A stretch of DNA of 64,000 bases from Cenarchaeum symbiont of Oopsacas minuta (GCA_029948415.1 JAJIZT010000003.1:62001-126000); one strand, 5' to 3'; positions 1 through 8,350 are shown, counted from the stretch's first letter. Numbers and translations: made by a program. The notes: generated by a model not told the origin, from the letters alone.

Positions 1-206
1 GAACCATCTCGCACAATAATTGCAAAAACACCAGTACCTCCATCTTGTAAATCAATATCTGTTGTAACCGTATATGCCTCTGTACCTAGTATCTCTTCAA
101 ACTGCATTAGACCATCTACTGCAAGTATTGTACCAAAAAATGAGAGAATTAGACCTATTGCAATAAAACATCCAGTTAGGAGCAGCATCTTGGCTTCTTT
201 TTGCAT
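1..206 (-). CDS. Membrane-anchored protein of unknown function, truncated by the window edge
   Basis: Reading leftward from an ATG at 206-204, an uninterrupted frame of 68 codons runs off the start of the window. After a short basic start (MQKEAK) there is a hydrophobic stretch of about 23 residues (LLLTGCFIAIGLILSFFGTI), then a polar outside-type segment. This is the pattern of an N-terminal membrane anchor or uncleaved signal. A GAGGT purine stretch lies a few bases upstream of the start. I do not recognise the family, and the rest of the protein is outside the window. Confidence 0.6.
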   Translation of the reverse strand, partial: MQKEAKMLLLTGCFIAIGLILSFFGTILAVDGLMQFEEILGTEAYTVTTDIDLQDGGTGVFAIIVRDG

Positions 207-364
207 ACCTTGTACCTCATACTTTGGTAAATATGCTTTGGCGTGTATGAAATTTGCACAATCTTTTTTCAAATTATACAAAAATGACCACATTTACTGT
301 GTCTATTGCTAATGTGAAAATTACATTCATTCGTGATCTACAAGATCACACGAATACAATTTAC

Positions 365-438
365 GTGAGGTAACGTCCCTGCATATAATTATCAAAGTTC
401 CGTATTTACGCACAAAAATAGAGTAGCTGACCTCATAC
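365..438. mobile_element. Short MITE-like element, joined ends of the GTATGAGGTCA family (copy 1)
   Basis: About 74 bp bounded by inverted ends, GTGAGGTAACG on the left and GCTGACCTCATAC on the right. The left half (CCTGCATATAATTATCAA, then AAGTTCC) matches the left end of the long element at 8482. The right half (ATTTACGCACAAAAAT, then AGAGTAG) matches that element's right end at 9772. It therefore looks like an internally deleted, non-autonomous copy. A closely similar copy lies at 16463-16543. Confidence 0.7.
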
Positions 439-511
439 CAATTTACAAAATTTGACTAAATTTACATCAAAAATGTAAAAAACCCTTATTATGTAGAATT
501 ATCAACCATGT

Positions 512-1327
512 ATGATGGCAAAACGGTACAAGCCAGCAATATCGTATAGACTTCGTGAGATCCCAATAAAGTCTGTTAAGATATGGAAGGATGCTCAGGC
601 AAGAAAGCTTGACCGCAAAGGAGTTACAGAGCTGGCGCGTTCGATAAAGACTGAGGGCTTGCAAAACCCTCCAATGGTACAAAAAAATGGTAATGAATAT
701 CTCTTAATGTCTGGTCAGCGTAGACTTGCAGCCCTAAAGAGATTAAAGGCTAAAAAGATACCTGCACTAGTTCTTACCAAAAAAGCCATGTACGAACTAG
801 ATGATGCAAAAGCTGCATCTGTGATTGAAAATCTGCATCGCAAAGATATGGAGACTCGTGAAATGGCAATGGCGTGCGCATTCCTTGCCGACAAGAAAGG
901 CAAGTCAAAGGCTGCACAGTCACTTGGAATATCAAAAATTATGTTTAAAAAATTTCATGGATTTTCAGGTGTTCCAGAATCACTCAAAAGTATGGTTCCA
1001 AAATTAATAACTCGAGACGAGGCAACAAAAATATACCAATACATGCCAAATCTCAAAAAATCTCTCCAAGTAGCAGAGAGAGTTTCAAATATAGAGGGAG
1101 CCTCTATACGTAAACGATACATAAAGATCCTTGGAACTACAAAAAAAATATCGCACAAAAAAGCACTCAAACGCGCCAAAGATAATGCTTTGCAGAAAAA
1201 GATCAGATTTGAGCTTACAAAGAGACGTGCAAAGGGATTAAAGACGCAGGCAGAACGTAAAGAGATGGAACCATCAGAGCTTGCAACAGAGATTGTTACG
1301 TCTTGGTTGCGTAAACGTGGCTATTAA
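512..1327 (+). CDS. ParB/Spo0J-like DNA-binding protein
   Basis: A 271-residue protein with a ParB N-terminal (sulfiredoxin-like) domain at about residues 15-110. It shows the family pattern IPIKSVKIW, then LARSIKTEGLQNPP, then the LMSGQRRLAALKRL box, which in characterised ParB proteins contacts nucleotide. A KorB/HTH-like helical region follows (about 125-165) and then a very basic tail. No ParA partner is adjacent and no parS-like palindrome was found beside it, so a chromosome-partition role is only inferred; stand-alone ParB-like regulators exist. The start is the first of two consecutive ATG codons. Its terminator region runs straight into the oppositely oriented tRNA-Arg. Confidence 0.8.
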   Translation: MMAKRYKPAISYRLREIPIKSVKIWKDAQARKLDRKGVTELARSIKTEGLQNPPMVQKNGNEYLLMSGQRRLAALKRLKAKKIPALVLTKKAMYELDDAKAASVIENLHRKDMETREMAMACAFLADKKGKSKAAQSLGISKIMFKKFHGFSGVPESLKSMVPKLITRDEATKIYQYMPNLKKSLQVAERVSNIEGASIRKRYIKILGTTKKISHKKALKRAKDNALQKKIRFELTKRRAKGLKTQAERKEMEPSELATEIVTSWLRKRGY

Positions 1328-1334
1328 ATTTCAG

Positions 1335-1409
1335 CGGGCCCAAAGGGCTTCGATCCCTTGACCATTGGATTAGAAGTCCAACACTCTATCCATGCTGAGC
1401 TATGGGCCC
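1335..1409 (-). tRNA. tRNA-Arg (anticodon TCT)
   Basis: The complementary strand folds as a 75-nt cloverleaf. The acceptor arm GGGCCC pairs with GGGCCC, the D arm is present, and the anticodon stem TTGGA/TCCAA holds the loop CTTCTAA, giving anticodon TCT. The T arm carries the expected G-T-T-C-variant segment (GATCGAAGC). CCA is not encoded. No intron is visible. Confidence 0.93.
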
Positions 1410-1497
1410 AGTTACCTATGTTGAAACTTCGTTATTAACAGTTTTGAGATTCTTCAACATATCTAATACGATCTAAAATCAAATTTTTCTCAAAACC

Positions 1498-1504
1498 TTT
1501 AAAT
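1498..1504 (+). promoter_or_regulatory. Archaeal TATA box for the SRPBCC gene
   Basis: A TTTAAAT element lies about 30 nt before the ATG at 1531. This is the spacing expected for a leaderless archaeal transcript and is the reason for preferring that ATG over the pair at 1516 and 1519. Confidence 0.45.
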
Positions 1505-1530
1505 CATCATATAAGATGATGCATAAATAC

Positions 1531-2124
1531 ATGAGTAATATATCAAAATCAATAGAGATCAAAGCTCCAATAGATACTGTCTTTACGTATTTTGCACGCC
1601 CAGAACACGTCTCTGATCAAATGAGTGACAAGGGAGTTGGAATGACAGTAATCCCAATGGACATTAAAGAAGGCATGGGCGTTGGAACTACTTTTAGAAT
1701 CATAGGAGATTTTGGAGGCAAGAGACTTGAATGGGATTGTGAGACTACAGAGTTTATCCGCGAAGAGAGGATCTCAGCTATCCAGACAACAGGTCCTTTT
1801 AAAAAATGGGAGATTGTAAATACTTTTGAGCCTCTAGGCGAGCGTTTGACACGCGTAACTATGAGTGTAAATTATGATATGCCTTTTGGTCCACTAGGTT
1901 CGATTATAGACAAGGCAAAGTTTGCAAAATCTGCAGAACGTGGCATAGAGACAGCACTCTTCAAAGTGCGCGGTCTCTTGGAAGGTAACGGTTCTGTTCC
2001 AGTATACATTACACTAGACGCATACCAAAAACTACTTGCAGAAAAGAAAAAGATGAACAACGTTCCAGTATCAACTGTACTGACTGCAATCTTGGAAAAA
2101 TACGAACAGATTCCAGCTTCTTAA
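1531..2124 (+). CDS. SRPBCC (START-like) family protein
   Basis: About 197 residues. The N-terminal 150 or so follow the SRPBCC/polyketide-cyclase pattern: a first strand (SKSIEIKAPIDTVFTYFARP) that leads into the first helix, alternating strands through WEIVNTFEPL, and a long C-terminal helix from about 130. Such proteins bind hydrophobic ligands, but the ligand here cannot be read from sequence. The tail (VYITLDAYQKLLAEKKKMNNVPVSTVL) is an extra 45 or so residues beyond the fold and resembles a small helical add-on. The start at 1531 is preferred because a TATA box lies about 30 nt upstream; the ORF could begin at 1516. Confidence 0.75.
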   Translation: MSNISKSIEIKAPIDTVFTYFARPEHVSDQMSDKGVGMTVIPMDIKEGMGVGTTFRIIGDFGGKRLEWDCETTEFIREERISAIQTTGPFKKWEIVNTFEPLGERLTRVTMSVNYDMPFGPLGSIIDKAKFAKSAERGIETALFKVRGLLEGNGSVPVYITLDAYQKLLAEKKKMNNVPVSTVLTAILEKYEQIPAS

Positions 2125-2159
2125 AATTTATACTCTATAAATTAATGTATATTTTTATC

Positions 2160-2233
2160 GGGTCTATGGCTCAGCCAGGTAGAGCACCGGACTCTTAATC
2201 CGGCTGTCGAGGGTTCGAATCCCTCTAGACCCG
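2160..2233 (+). tRNA. tRNA-Lys (anticodon CTT)
   Basis: A 74-nt cloverleaf. The acceptor GGGTCTA pairs with TAGACCC, the anticodon stem CCGGA/TCCGG holds CTCTTAA (anticodon CTT), and the T arm contains GGTTCGAATCC. The tRNA lies just upstream of the hicBA repeat region. Confidence 0.95.
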
Positions 2234-2339
2234 CCTCCACAGTGAATGCAAGTCTACCTTGGATCAAGTCTGGGATAAACAGAATCATAATGAAATATAG
2301 TGAAGAGAAAAAATCTTTCCAGATTCACATTCATCTAGT

Positions 2340-2413
2340 CTGTTGCACAAGCTTCCTAATATTGAAAACGTCATGATATGATTTGGGTATAAAAATTCGA
2401 GTTATGCAACCAA
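2340..2413 (+). repeat. 74-bp inverted repeat flanking hicBA, left copy (MITE-like)
   Basis: Starts CTGTTGCACAAG and ends GAGTTATGCAACCAA. The reverse complement of 3042-3115 matches it at all but about five positions. Each copy also has its own imperfect terminal inverted repeat (GTTGCACAA at one end, GTTGCATAA read inward from the other), so each looks like a tiny MITE. The GGTTGCATAAC terminus recurs at about 63034, just upstream of the DDE transposase. Confidence 0.85.
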
Positions 2414-2501
2414 GTAATGGAAAATTGAACAAATTTATACTATCGGATATATTTGCTTGAAAAATTTCTATTTTTGTCTATATGTTTATTTTTTACAAGC
2501 T

Positions 2502-2738
2502 TTATTTTGTTAACTTGTTCTCATGATCGTCAATAAATTTTTCTTTACTTATGTTGGCATACAACAATATGGCAAATTGAGTTTTAACTCTCATTTTTTT
2601 ATTTCCTACAGGTACAACTGTAATAATATTTCCATTTCTTAGAGTTGCGTGACTACCTTTCCTTTGTGTTATGATAAATCCTTCGTTTTGAAGATATTTT
2701 ATCATCTGTTTGCCAGATATTTTTGGAAATTTTGACAT
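2502..2738 (-). CDS. hicA: HicA-type mRNA interferase toxin
   Basis: A 78-residue dsRBD-like protein with the HicA hallmarks: an N-terminal SGKQMIKYLQNEGF helix, the QRKGSHATLRNG segment carrying the catalytic His of the family (G-S-H), and a VVPVGNKKMRVKT strand-turn. In known systems HicA cleaves mRNA when free of HicB. It is translated directly after hicB, with the hicB stop overlapping the hicA start, and both lie on the minus strand. Length and motifs are intact, so the toxin may be functional. The pair sits in a gene-poor stretch between two inverted 74-bp repeats. Confidence 0.88.
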   Translation of the reverse strand: MSKFPKISGKQMIKYLQNEGFIITQRKGSHATLRNGNIITVVPVGNKKMRVKTQFAILLYANISKEKFIDDHENKLTK

Positions 2739-2950
2739 TATTGTTCTATTATAAGCATGTTAAAATCTGTTGGACTATTACTCTCTTCAGCTGCAAGATC
2801 TACTGCCTCTTTCATATTTTCCATTATCTCTCCAAATGTATTTCCTTCTGACACTGCATGCAGTTCATCACATCTTCCAACAAATCCTCCTTCTTCAAGA
2901 TCTTTGATAATGACAACTGTGTATGTTTTTTTTTGTATGGTTGTATTCAT
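2738..2950 (-). CDS. hicB: HicB-type antitoxin
   Basis: A 70-residue short HicB with the partial RNase H-like fold: YTVVIIKDLEEGGFVGRCDEL (strands 1-2 with the conserved glycine-rich turn), LHAVSEGNTFGEIMENMKEAV and a short acidic tail ending LIIEQ. HicB neutralises HicA by occluding its active site. This version has no C-terminal DNA-binding HTH or ribbon-helix-helix domain, so autoregulation would need another factor. The order antitoxin-then-toxin (hicBA) with a one-base overlap fits translational coupling. An AT-rich TTTTTAAGATAA stretch upstream on the minus strand is a plausible TATA box. Confidence 0.87.
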   Translation of the reverse strand: MNTTIQKKTYTVVIIKDLEEGGFVGRCDELHAVSEGNTFGEIMENMKEAVDLAAEESNSPTDFNMLIIEQ

Positions 2951-3041
2951 GATATTATTTATCTTAAAAACATTAAAAACATTGCTGCACTAACACACAT
3001 AAATAATTGCAACTTGTGAACGTAAATTCATCACAACCTAT

Positions 3042-3115
3042 TTGGTTGCATAACTCGAGTTTTTATACCCAAATCATATCCTGTCATTTTCAATATTAGG
3101 GAGCTTGTGCAACAG
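3042..3115 (-). repeat. 74-bp inverted repeat flanking hicBA, right copy (MITE-like)
   Basis: Mirror copy of 2340-2413, about 93 percent identical by eye. Outer ends of both copies read CTGTTGCACAAG and inner ends read GGTTGCATAACTCGA. No clear target-site duplication was seen at the outer edges (TCTAGT on the left, AACATA on the right). Confidence 0.85.
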
Positions 3116-3448
3116 AACATATTTGAAATTAAACTGACTTTGGATCATCGGCATATGTTTAATCGTATCGTGTAGGTTTTACTGTTCTTTATTCATGATT
3201 AATAGTATAATATGGTGATCCAAATATTTTGCGGCAAGAACGTATTGATGTGAGTTGTAAATACTTATTCTCGGCAGTATAGAACTAGCTTTTTGTCTTG
3301 ATTGATGCATTTCCTGTCTTTAATGTATGCCAATAATTGTGATGAGTTATTACTGATATTTTTGTTCGATAGTCCAAGTATTCTAGGCAGGGTTGTGAAA
3401 AAGTCCATTAGACATCATGTATTAATACAATCATGAAATTATAATTGT
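3116..3448. other. Intergenic region with nothing recognisable
   Basis: An AT-rich stretch between the right hicBA repeat and cbiD. I see no tRNA, no strong hairpin and no open frame with family motifs. The cbiD promoter should lie in its last 60 bases, but no single TATA box stands out. Confidence 0.4.
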
Positions 3449-4546
3449 GTGAAGACACTCCGTACAGGATTTACTACTGGAACGTGTGCTACAGCAGGAG
3501 CTAAAGCTGGCATACTGGCGATAAAAGAACAAAAAAGCATAGATACAGTTGACGTCTTATTACCTCGTGGCACAGTTGCTAAAATAAAAATAATGCGATG
3601 CGAATTTGATGATGCATCGGCCACATGCACTGTAATAAAAGATGGAGGTGATGATCCAGACGTAACACACGGAGCTGAGATTATAACAAAAGTAATTCTA
3701 GATAGAAAATCAAATGGTATACAGATACACGGAGGTAAAGGTGTAGGCAAAGTAACAAAACCTGGATTAGGTTTAGAGATTGATACACATGCAATAAACC
3801 CTATACCACAAAAAATGATAAAACAAAATGTGCAGGATGCTGGCAAAGAGTTGTTACATAATACAGGAGTTTTGATAACAATATCAGTTCCAAAAGGAGA
3901 AGAGATTGCTGTAAAAACAGACAATCCTAGACTTGGTATTATTGGAGGAATATCTATACTTGGAACAAGCGGAATCGTAACGCCGTTTTCTACGGCCTCT
4001 TACGCAGCTGCGATACGGCAAAACATAGAGGTCGCTAGGGCTATGAATGAGGATACTGTAGTGTTAACTACGGGAGGGCGTAGCGAAGAGTATGCCATGA
4101 ATATAATAAAACTCGAAGATCATTGCTTTGTACAAATGGGAGATTTTTCTGGATATGCAGTACGTGAATGTGCAAAAAACGGAATAACAATTGCATACGT
4201 GATGGGATTTGTGGGAAAACTAGCAAAGATGGCAGCTGGCATAAAACAGACTCATGTAAAAGGATCAAAAGTGGATATGGAGATGCTAGCAGAAATTGCA
4301 CAAAAATGTGGCGCTAATGAAAAGACTATCAAAACAATACGTAAAGCAAACACGGCGCGACATGTCTTGGAGATCGTACAGGGAGATAAAATTAAAGGAT
4401 TTTTCGACAAAATATGTCATATGGTGCAAGATCGCATGGTGGAACATTCAGACGATAAAGTGGAGATACGTGTGATACTTTTTGACTTTGATGGGACAGT
4501 TTTAGGTCGATATGGCATGGATCAAGATCGTCATTGTATAAAGTAA
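3449..4546 (+). CDS. cbiD: Cobalt-precorrin-5B C1-methyltransferase
   Basis: A 365-residue CbiD, which methylates C-1 of cobalt-precorrin-5B with S-adenosylmethionine in the anaerobic (early cobalt) cobalamin pathway. The N-terminal signature LRTGFTTGTCATAGAKA is intact, followed by VLLPRGTVAKI, GDDPDVTHGAEI and the central IIGGISILGTSGIVTPFS motif. The start is GTG; the nearest upstream ATG meets a stop after three codons. It is the first gene of a same-strand run cbiD-cbiG-cbiX-cbiC. The C-terminus ends with the usual VILFDFDGTVLG strand. Confidence 0.93.
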   Translation: MKTLRTGFTTGTCATAGAKAGILAIKEQKSIDTVDVLLPRGTVAKIKIMRCEFDDASATCTVIKDGGDDPDVTHGAEIITKVILDRKSNGIQIHGGKGVGKVTKPGLGLEIDTHAINPIPQKMIKQNVQDAGKELLHNTGVLITISVPKGEEIAVKTDNPRLGIIGGISILGTSGIVTPFSTASYAAAIRQNIEVARAMNEDTVVLTTGGRSEEYAMNIIKLEDHCFVQMGDFSGYAVRECAKNGITIAYVMGFVGKLAKMAAGIKQTHVKGSKVDMEMLAEIAQKCGANEKTIKTIRKANTARHVLEIVQGDKIKGFFDKICHMVQDRMVEHSDDKVEIRVILFDFDGTVLGRYGMDQDRHCIK

Positions 4547-4579
4547 GGTATTATATCCGAATACACTGTATCTGTTTGT

Positions 4580-5632
4580 ATGAACAACGTAGCAATAGTT
4601 ACGATAACTCGAAACGGTCTAAAATTGGGAAAAAAATTAATCAACAAATTTCCCACTTGGACCTTGTTTGCACCAGCCAAATTCTCTGATAATGACTCAC
4701 ACGTGACATGGTTTGAAGAAGCAGTATCTATAAAGATGGGTGAGATGTTCTCAAAATATGATGCACTTGTATGTATATTCTCACTTGGTGCAGTAATTCG
4801 TCTTGTGGCTCCACATTTGGTTGATAAAAAAACAGATCCTGCAGTAATAGTAATAGATGATGCTGCCACACATGTCATAAGCGTACTATCGGGACATATT
4901 GGAGGCGCAAACGAGCTTTCAAAAGTTCTAGCAGATATTCTAGGCGCTGTTCCTGTAATAACGACAGCAGCAGATGTAAACTGCACCATTGCAGTGGATC
5001 TAGTGGGTCGCGATCTTGGATGGATCATTGATGATGATTCCAAAGTTACAACAGTTAGCGCATGTATGGTAAATGGTGAAAGCATTGGACTCTTGCAACA
5101 AGCTGGCAGTAAGGATTGGTGGAAAGGAGTATTACCAAAAAATGTTACAGTATACGATACACAAGACGATCTTGAATCTGCAAATCCCAAAGCTGCTCTT
5201 TTCATAACCGATAAAACAACTTTTCTTGGAATTGAAAACACCGTAGTGTACAGACCTCCTTCTTTGGTATTGGGTGTGGGACTGCACATGGACACGACTG
5301 TACAGACGATATCTAGAGGAATAGATGAGACACTTGAAAAATTTGGCTTGAGTTTAAAATCTGTATCAAAAATTGCCTCTATAAAAAAACCTGTAAACGT
5401 AAAAGGGTTAGAAAAGTACTGTAAAGAACATAATCTACCTATAGAATATGTGGATCGAACAAAACTTGCAACCATACCTGCTCCAAATCCATCAGAGACT
5501 GTAAAGGCATTAGAGGGAACATCTAGTGTATCTGAAGCAGCAGCTCTTTTGGTATCTAGAGGAAAACTTGTGGTAGAAAAACAGAAATTTCCTCCAGATC
5601 TGACAGTGGCAGTGGCTAGGGTGGAAGATTGA
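4580..5632 (+). CDS. cbiG: Cobalt-precorrin-5A hydrolase
   Basis: A 350-residue CbiG. It opens the delta-lactone of cobalt-precorrin-5A, releasing acetaldehyde, to give the substrate that CbiD methylates. The N-terminal domain (about 1-120) contains VCIFSLGAVIRLVAPHL and the conserved HVISVLSGHIGGANELS motif. A middle region follows, then the C-terminal CbiG domain from about residue 230 (LVLGVGLHMDTTVQTI, KPVNVKGLEKYC, and a terminal SVSEAAALLVSRGKLVVEKQK). It ends in TGA overlapping the TTG start of cbiX, indicating translational coupling. Confidence 0.92.
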   Translation: MNNVAIVTITRNGLKLGKKLINKFPTWTLFAPAKFSDNDSHVTWFEEAVSIKMGEMFSKYDALVCIFSLGAVIRLVAPHLVDKKTDPAVIVIDDAATHVISVLSGHIGGANELSKVLADILGAVPVITTAADVNCTIAVDLVGRDLGWIIDDDSKVTTVSACMVNGESIGLLQQAGSKDWWKGVLPKNVTVYDTQDDLESANPKAALFITDKTTFLGIENTVVYRPPSLVLGVGLHMDTTVQTISRGIDETLEKFGLSLKSVSKIASIKKPVNVKGLEKYCKEHNLPIEYVDRTKLATIPAPNPSETVKALEGTSSVSEAAALLVSRGKLVVEKQKFPPDLTVAVARVED

Positions 5633-6384
5633 CAAAACGTGGAATGCTTTTAATCGATAGAGGCAGTAGGGAAAAAGAAGCAAGCGATGAGCTTGCCATA
5701 TTGTGCGATATGGTAAAAAAGATACGCCCTTATGATTCTGTAGAATATTGTTTTTTAGAAGTATTACCACCGTTCATTGAAGAGGGAGTAACAAAGGCAT
5801 TAAAACACAATTTAGACGAGCTTGTACTAGTACCATATTTTCTATATCCTGGAAAAAAAGTAAAGGCTGCAGTAACTGATGCCATGAAATTACAAAAAAA
5901 TACAAAAACAAAGTTTTTGATCACACGTCCAATGAGTATGCATCCTGCCATGTCTAAATTGGTACGTAATCGTATCTCTACTGCTAAAAATGAAAATGGA
6001 ATAGAATTAGATGATACAAAAACAGATGTGTTAATTATTGGACATGGAAGCAAAGATCCAAACGCAGCAATGTCGATACAATATGTGGTGGACAGTTTAA
6101 AATCCACGTATAGAAATGTCACGCACTGTTTTTTGGAGATTGAAAAACCAAACATATGTCAAGGAGTATCTACATGCGAAAAAAACTCACCCAAAGTACT
6201 AGTTATTGTATTTTATTTTTTGCATAAAGGAGCACACGTAAAACGTGACATATATGAAGATCTAAATCCAGCATTGGATGCTGCATCCGTTGGTAAAACT
6301 ATCATAACAAAACATATTGGAGCTGATGAAGCAATGGCCAATCTTATATGTGAAAGAGCAAGAGAAGTTGAAGATGCAGACTAG
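5629..6384 (+). CDS. cbiX: CbiX-type sirohydrochlorin cobaltochelatase with one inactive-looking half
   Basis: A 251-residue protein made of two tandem CbiX domains, the CbiX(L) arrangement. CbiX inserts Co2+ into sirohydrochlorin, using a His in GHGS and a second His in the GxH motif. The C-terminal half has both (IIGHGSKDP and KGAHVKRD). In the N-terminal half the first is DRGS and the second PGKKVK, so both histidines are missing and this half is probably structural. The start is TTG, overlapping the cbiG stop, and the end overlaps cbiC. The family could also be a ferrochelatase-type enzyme, but the cob context favours cobalt. Confidence 0.85.
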   Translation: MTKRGMLLIDRGSREKEASDELAILCDMVKKIRPYDSVEYCFLEVLPPFIEEGVTKALKHNLDELVLVPYFLYPGKKVKAAVTDAMKLQKNTKTKFLITRPMSMHPAMSKLVRNRISTAKNENGIELDDTKTDVLIIGHGSKDPNAAMSIQYVVDSLKSTYRNVTHCFLEIEKPNICQGVSTCEKNSPKVLVIVFYFLHKGAHVKRDIYEDLNPALDAASVGKTIITKHIGADEAMANLICERAREVEDAD

Positions 6385-6997
6385 AAAAGGCCAATCTATT
6401 GAAGATGCAAGCATGGCAATGATTGAAAATGAGATTGGAGAACACATGTATGATAAAATGCAATGGCCTATCGTTAGACGTGTCATCCATTCTACGGCTG
6501 ATTTTGACTTTGCAAACAAAGAGGCAATAATATTTGGTCCAAATGCCATCAAAGGAGGAATTGCAGCATTAAAGCGAGGCTGTCATATAGTAACTGACGT
6601 TCATGGTGTATCTGGACTACTTTGCAAGACAGAATCTGCACATTTTGGAAACCATATTGTATGTAAAATATCCGAACCAGATATTGCAAAAGCTGCAAAA
6701 AATGCCCAAACTACTAAAGCTCAAGCATCGATGCGAGCTTGTGCTACAGAATTAAATGATGGCATCGTAGCAATTGGTAATGCGCCAACTGCACTCTTGG
6801 AACTGTTGCAGATGATCGATGAAGGCATTTGCAATCCTGCCTTGATTGTAGGTATACCCGTTGGTTTCATATCTGCTGTTGAGTCAAAGACAAAGCTTGC
6901 CTTAACAAATCTTCCATATATTACCAACAAAGGTCGTAAGGGAGGTAGCCCATCGGCTGCGGCAATTGTAAATGCATTATACAAGTTAGCACACTAG
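6374..6997 (+). CDS. cbiC: Cobalt-precorrin-8 methylmutase
   Basis: About 207 residues from the ATG at 6374, where the family's N-terminal region begins (MQTRKGQSIEDASMAMI); the frame is open further upstream inside cbiX. CbiC moves the C-11 methyl group to C-12 to form cobyrinic acid. The catalytic histidine lies in VRRVIHSTADFDF. Other family motifs are GHIVTDVHGVSG-like (CHIVTDVHGVSG), IVAIGNAPTALLEL and VGIPVGFISAVESK, with the closing KGRKGGSPSAAAIVNAL. It overlaps cbiX by 11 nt and ends 3 nt before the convergent cbiA. Confidence 0.93.
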   Translation: MQTRKGQSIEDASMAMIENEIGEHMYDKMQWPIVRRVIHSTADFDFANKEAIIFGPNAIKGGIAALKRGCHIVTDVHGVSGLLCKTESAHFGNHIVCKISEPDIAKAAKNAQTTKAQASMRACATELNDGIVAIGNAPTALLELLQMIDEGICNPALIVGIPVGFISAVESKTKLALTNLPYITNKGRKGGSPSAAAIVNALYKLAH

Positions 6998-7000
6998 ATG

Positions 7001-8350
7001 TCATCGATGTAAGGATGCAACTGCTGTATCTATAATATTTTTCGCAGTTTTGGAATTAAAATACAAATGCCCATATGATGCAAGTGTTTCATATTCTACA
7101 AGACCATCCATGCCATCTTGTATTCCAACCCCTTTTGACATCTTGTATGCAAATCTTGCATCTTTGGAAATATTACACATCTTTGAATAATGAAACTCAT
7201 GTCCACGTATGGTAGATTTTACGTTAAATGGAAGGCATTTAACAGCTGTAAATTCCGTATAGTTTAGAGTGGGTTTGGTAGTCATTACTATATCTCCATC
7301 ATATAGTCCTACCATCTTGAATTTTTTGTTATCATGTGTTATACTTTTTGATAAATACATCAGACCTCCACACTCTGCATATATTGGCCTATTTGACTCT
7401 GCAAATTTTTTAATCTCTTTTTTCATGGATGTATTTTTTGCAAGTTTTAAAGCCTGTACTTCAGGAAATCCGCCTCCTATGTATAGTCCATCACATTTAG
7501 GAATTATACTATCTTTCATAGGACTAAAAAATTTGATTTTTGCACCTGCATTACGTAATGCATCTAGATTATCGCCATAGTAGAAATTAAATGAATCATC
7601 CAAGGCAACTGATATGGTAACACGTGTTGTAGAAGGTTTGATAGTATTTACCGTTTGTAGTGTTGATACATTATTGCATATGCGTATGATTGTTTTAATA
7701 TCTAAATTTTGGCTTATTTTTTTGGCAGCTTTTCGTATGATACTTTTTTTGTTTGATTCCAAGACTGGAACAAGTCCAAGATGTCTTGATTCTAAGATAA
7801 GTGAATTATCACGCATAATGCATCCGACTATTGGAATTTTTATGGGAGCTAGTGCCTCACAACACATGATCTCATGTCTCTTGCTACCAAGACGGTTTAG
7901 TATTATTCCTGCAATACGTGATCTCTTGTGAAATTTTAAAAATCCAAGAACAATAGCTGCAACAGATCTTGATGATTTGCTTGCATCAACTACTAGTATG
8001 GTGGGAGCTTGTAGCATCGATGCGATATGGTATGTACTAGCATAGTTTGATCCGCCAAAAGCTCCATCATAATATCCCATGACACCTTCGATGATGGAAA
8101 TATCTGCAACAGAATGCTGTGTAAAACTCTTTATCACATTTTTACCCATTATCCAAGAGTCTAGATTTCTTGTCTCTCGTCTAGCAGCGGCAGAAAGATA
8201 CCTGGGATCTATATAATCTGGGCCGATTTTAAAAGGTTGCACCGTATAATTGGAATCTCTCATAGCATGTATTAATCCACAACTAATTACGGTTTTACCA
8301 ACACCACTAGATGTGCCGGCTAACACCAAACGAGATATCTTTGACAACAA
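7001..8350 (-). CDS. cbiA: Cobyrinate a,c-diamide synthase
   Basis: A 449-residue ATP- and glutamine-dependent amidotransferase that amidates the a and c carboxylates of cobyrinate. The N-terminal dethiobiotin-synthetase-like domain carries the P-loop GTSSGVGKT and IKIGPDYIDPRY-like KIGPDYIDPRYL. It continues with EGVMGYYDG. The C-terminal class I glutaminase domain starts near residue 240, with the nucleophile in YAECGGLMYL and the late His in RGHEFHYS. It is transcribed toward cbiC. Upstream on the minus strand there is a GTTTTTAAAAAC stretch that may serve as TATA box. The IS110-type element lies directly behind it. Confidence 0.93.
   Translation of the reverse strand: MLSKISRLVLAGTSSGVGKTVISCGLIHAMRDSNYTVQPFKIGPDYIDPRYLSAAARRETRNLDSWIMGKNVIKSFTQHSVADISIIEGVMGYYDGAFGGSNYASTYHIASMLQAPTILVVDASKSSRSVAAIVLGFLKFHKRSRIAGIILNRLGSKRHEIMCCEALAPIKIPIVGCIMRDNSLILESRHLGLVPVLESNKKSIIRKAAKKISQNLDIKTIIRICNNVSTLQTVNTIKPSTTRVTISVALDDSFNFYYGDNLDALRNAGAKIKFFSPMKDSIIPKCDGLYIGGGFPEVQALKLAKNTSMKKEIKKFAESNRPIYAECGGLMYLSKSITHDNKKFKMVGLYDGDIVMTTKPTLNYTEFTAVKCLPFNVKSTIRGHEFHYSKMCNISKDARFAYKMSKGVGIQDGMDGLVEYETLASYGHLYFNSKTAKNIIDTAVASLHR

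Noticed and set aside
512-1327. Replication origin or partition locus around the ParB-like gene
   Set aside because: No orc1/cdc6 gene, no origin-recognition repeats and no ParA neighbour were seen in the window.
2951-3448. Cobalamin riboswitch upstream of cbiD
   Set aside because: No B12-box-like conserved core or suitable fold was seen, and such riboswitches are essentially bacterial.
3439-3924. A 161-codon minus-strand frame opposite cbiD
   Set aside because: Antisense to clear CbiD motifs; Cys/Pro/Ser-rich translation without recognisable domains.
4531-5475. A 314-codon open frame on the minus strand across cbiG
   Set aside because: It is antisense to a gene with full CbiG motifs, shows no family pattern of its own, and such long shadow frames are common opposite AT-rich archaeal genes.
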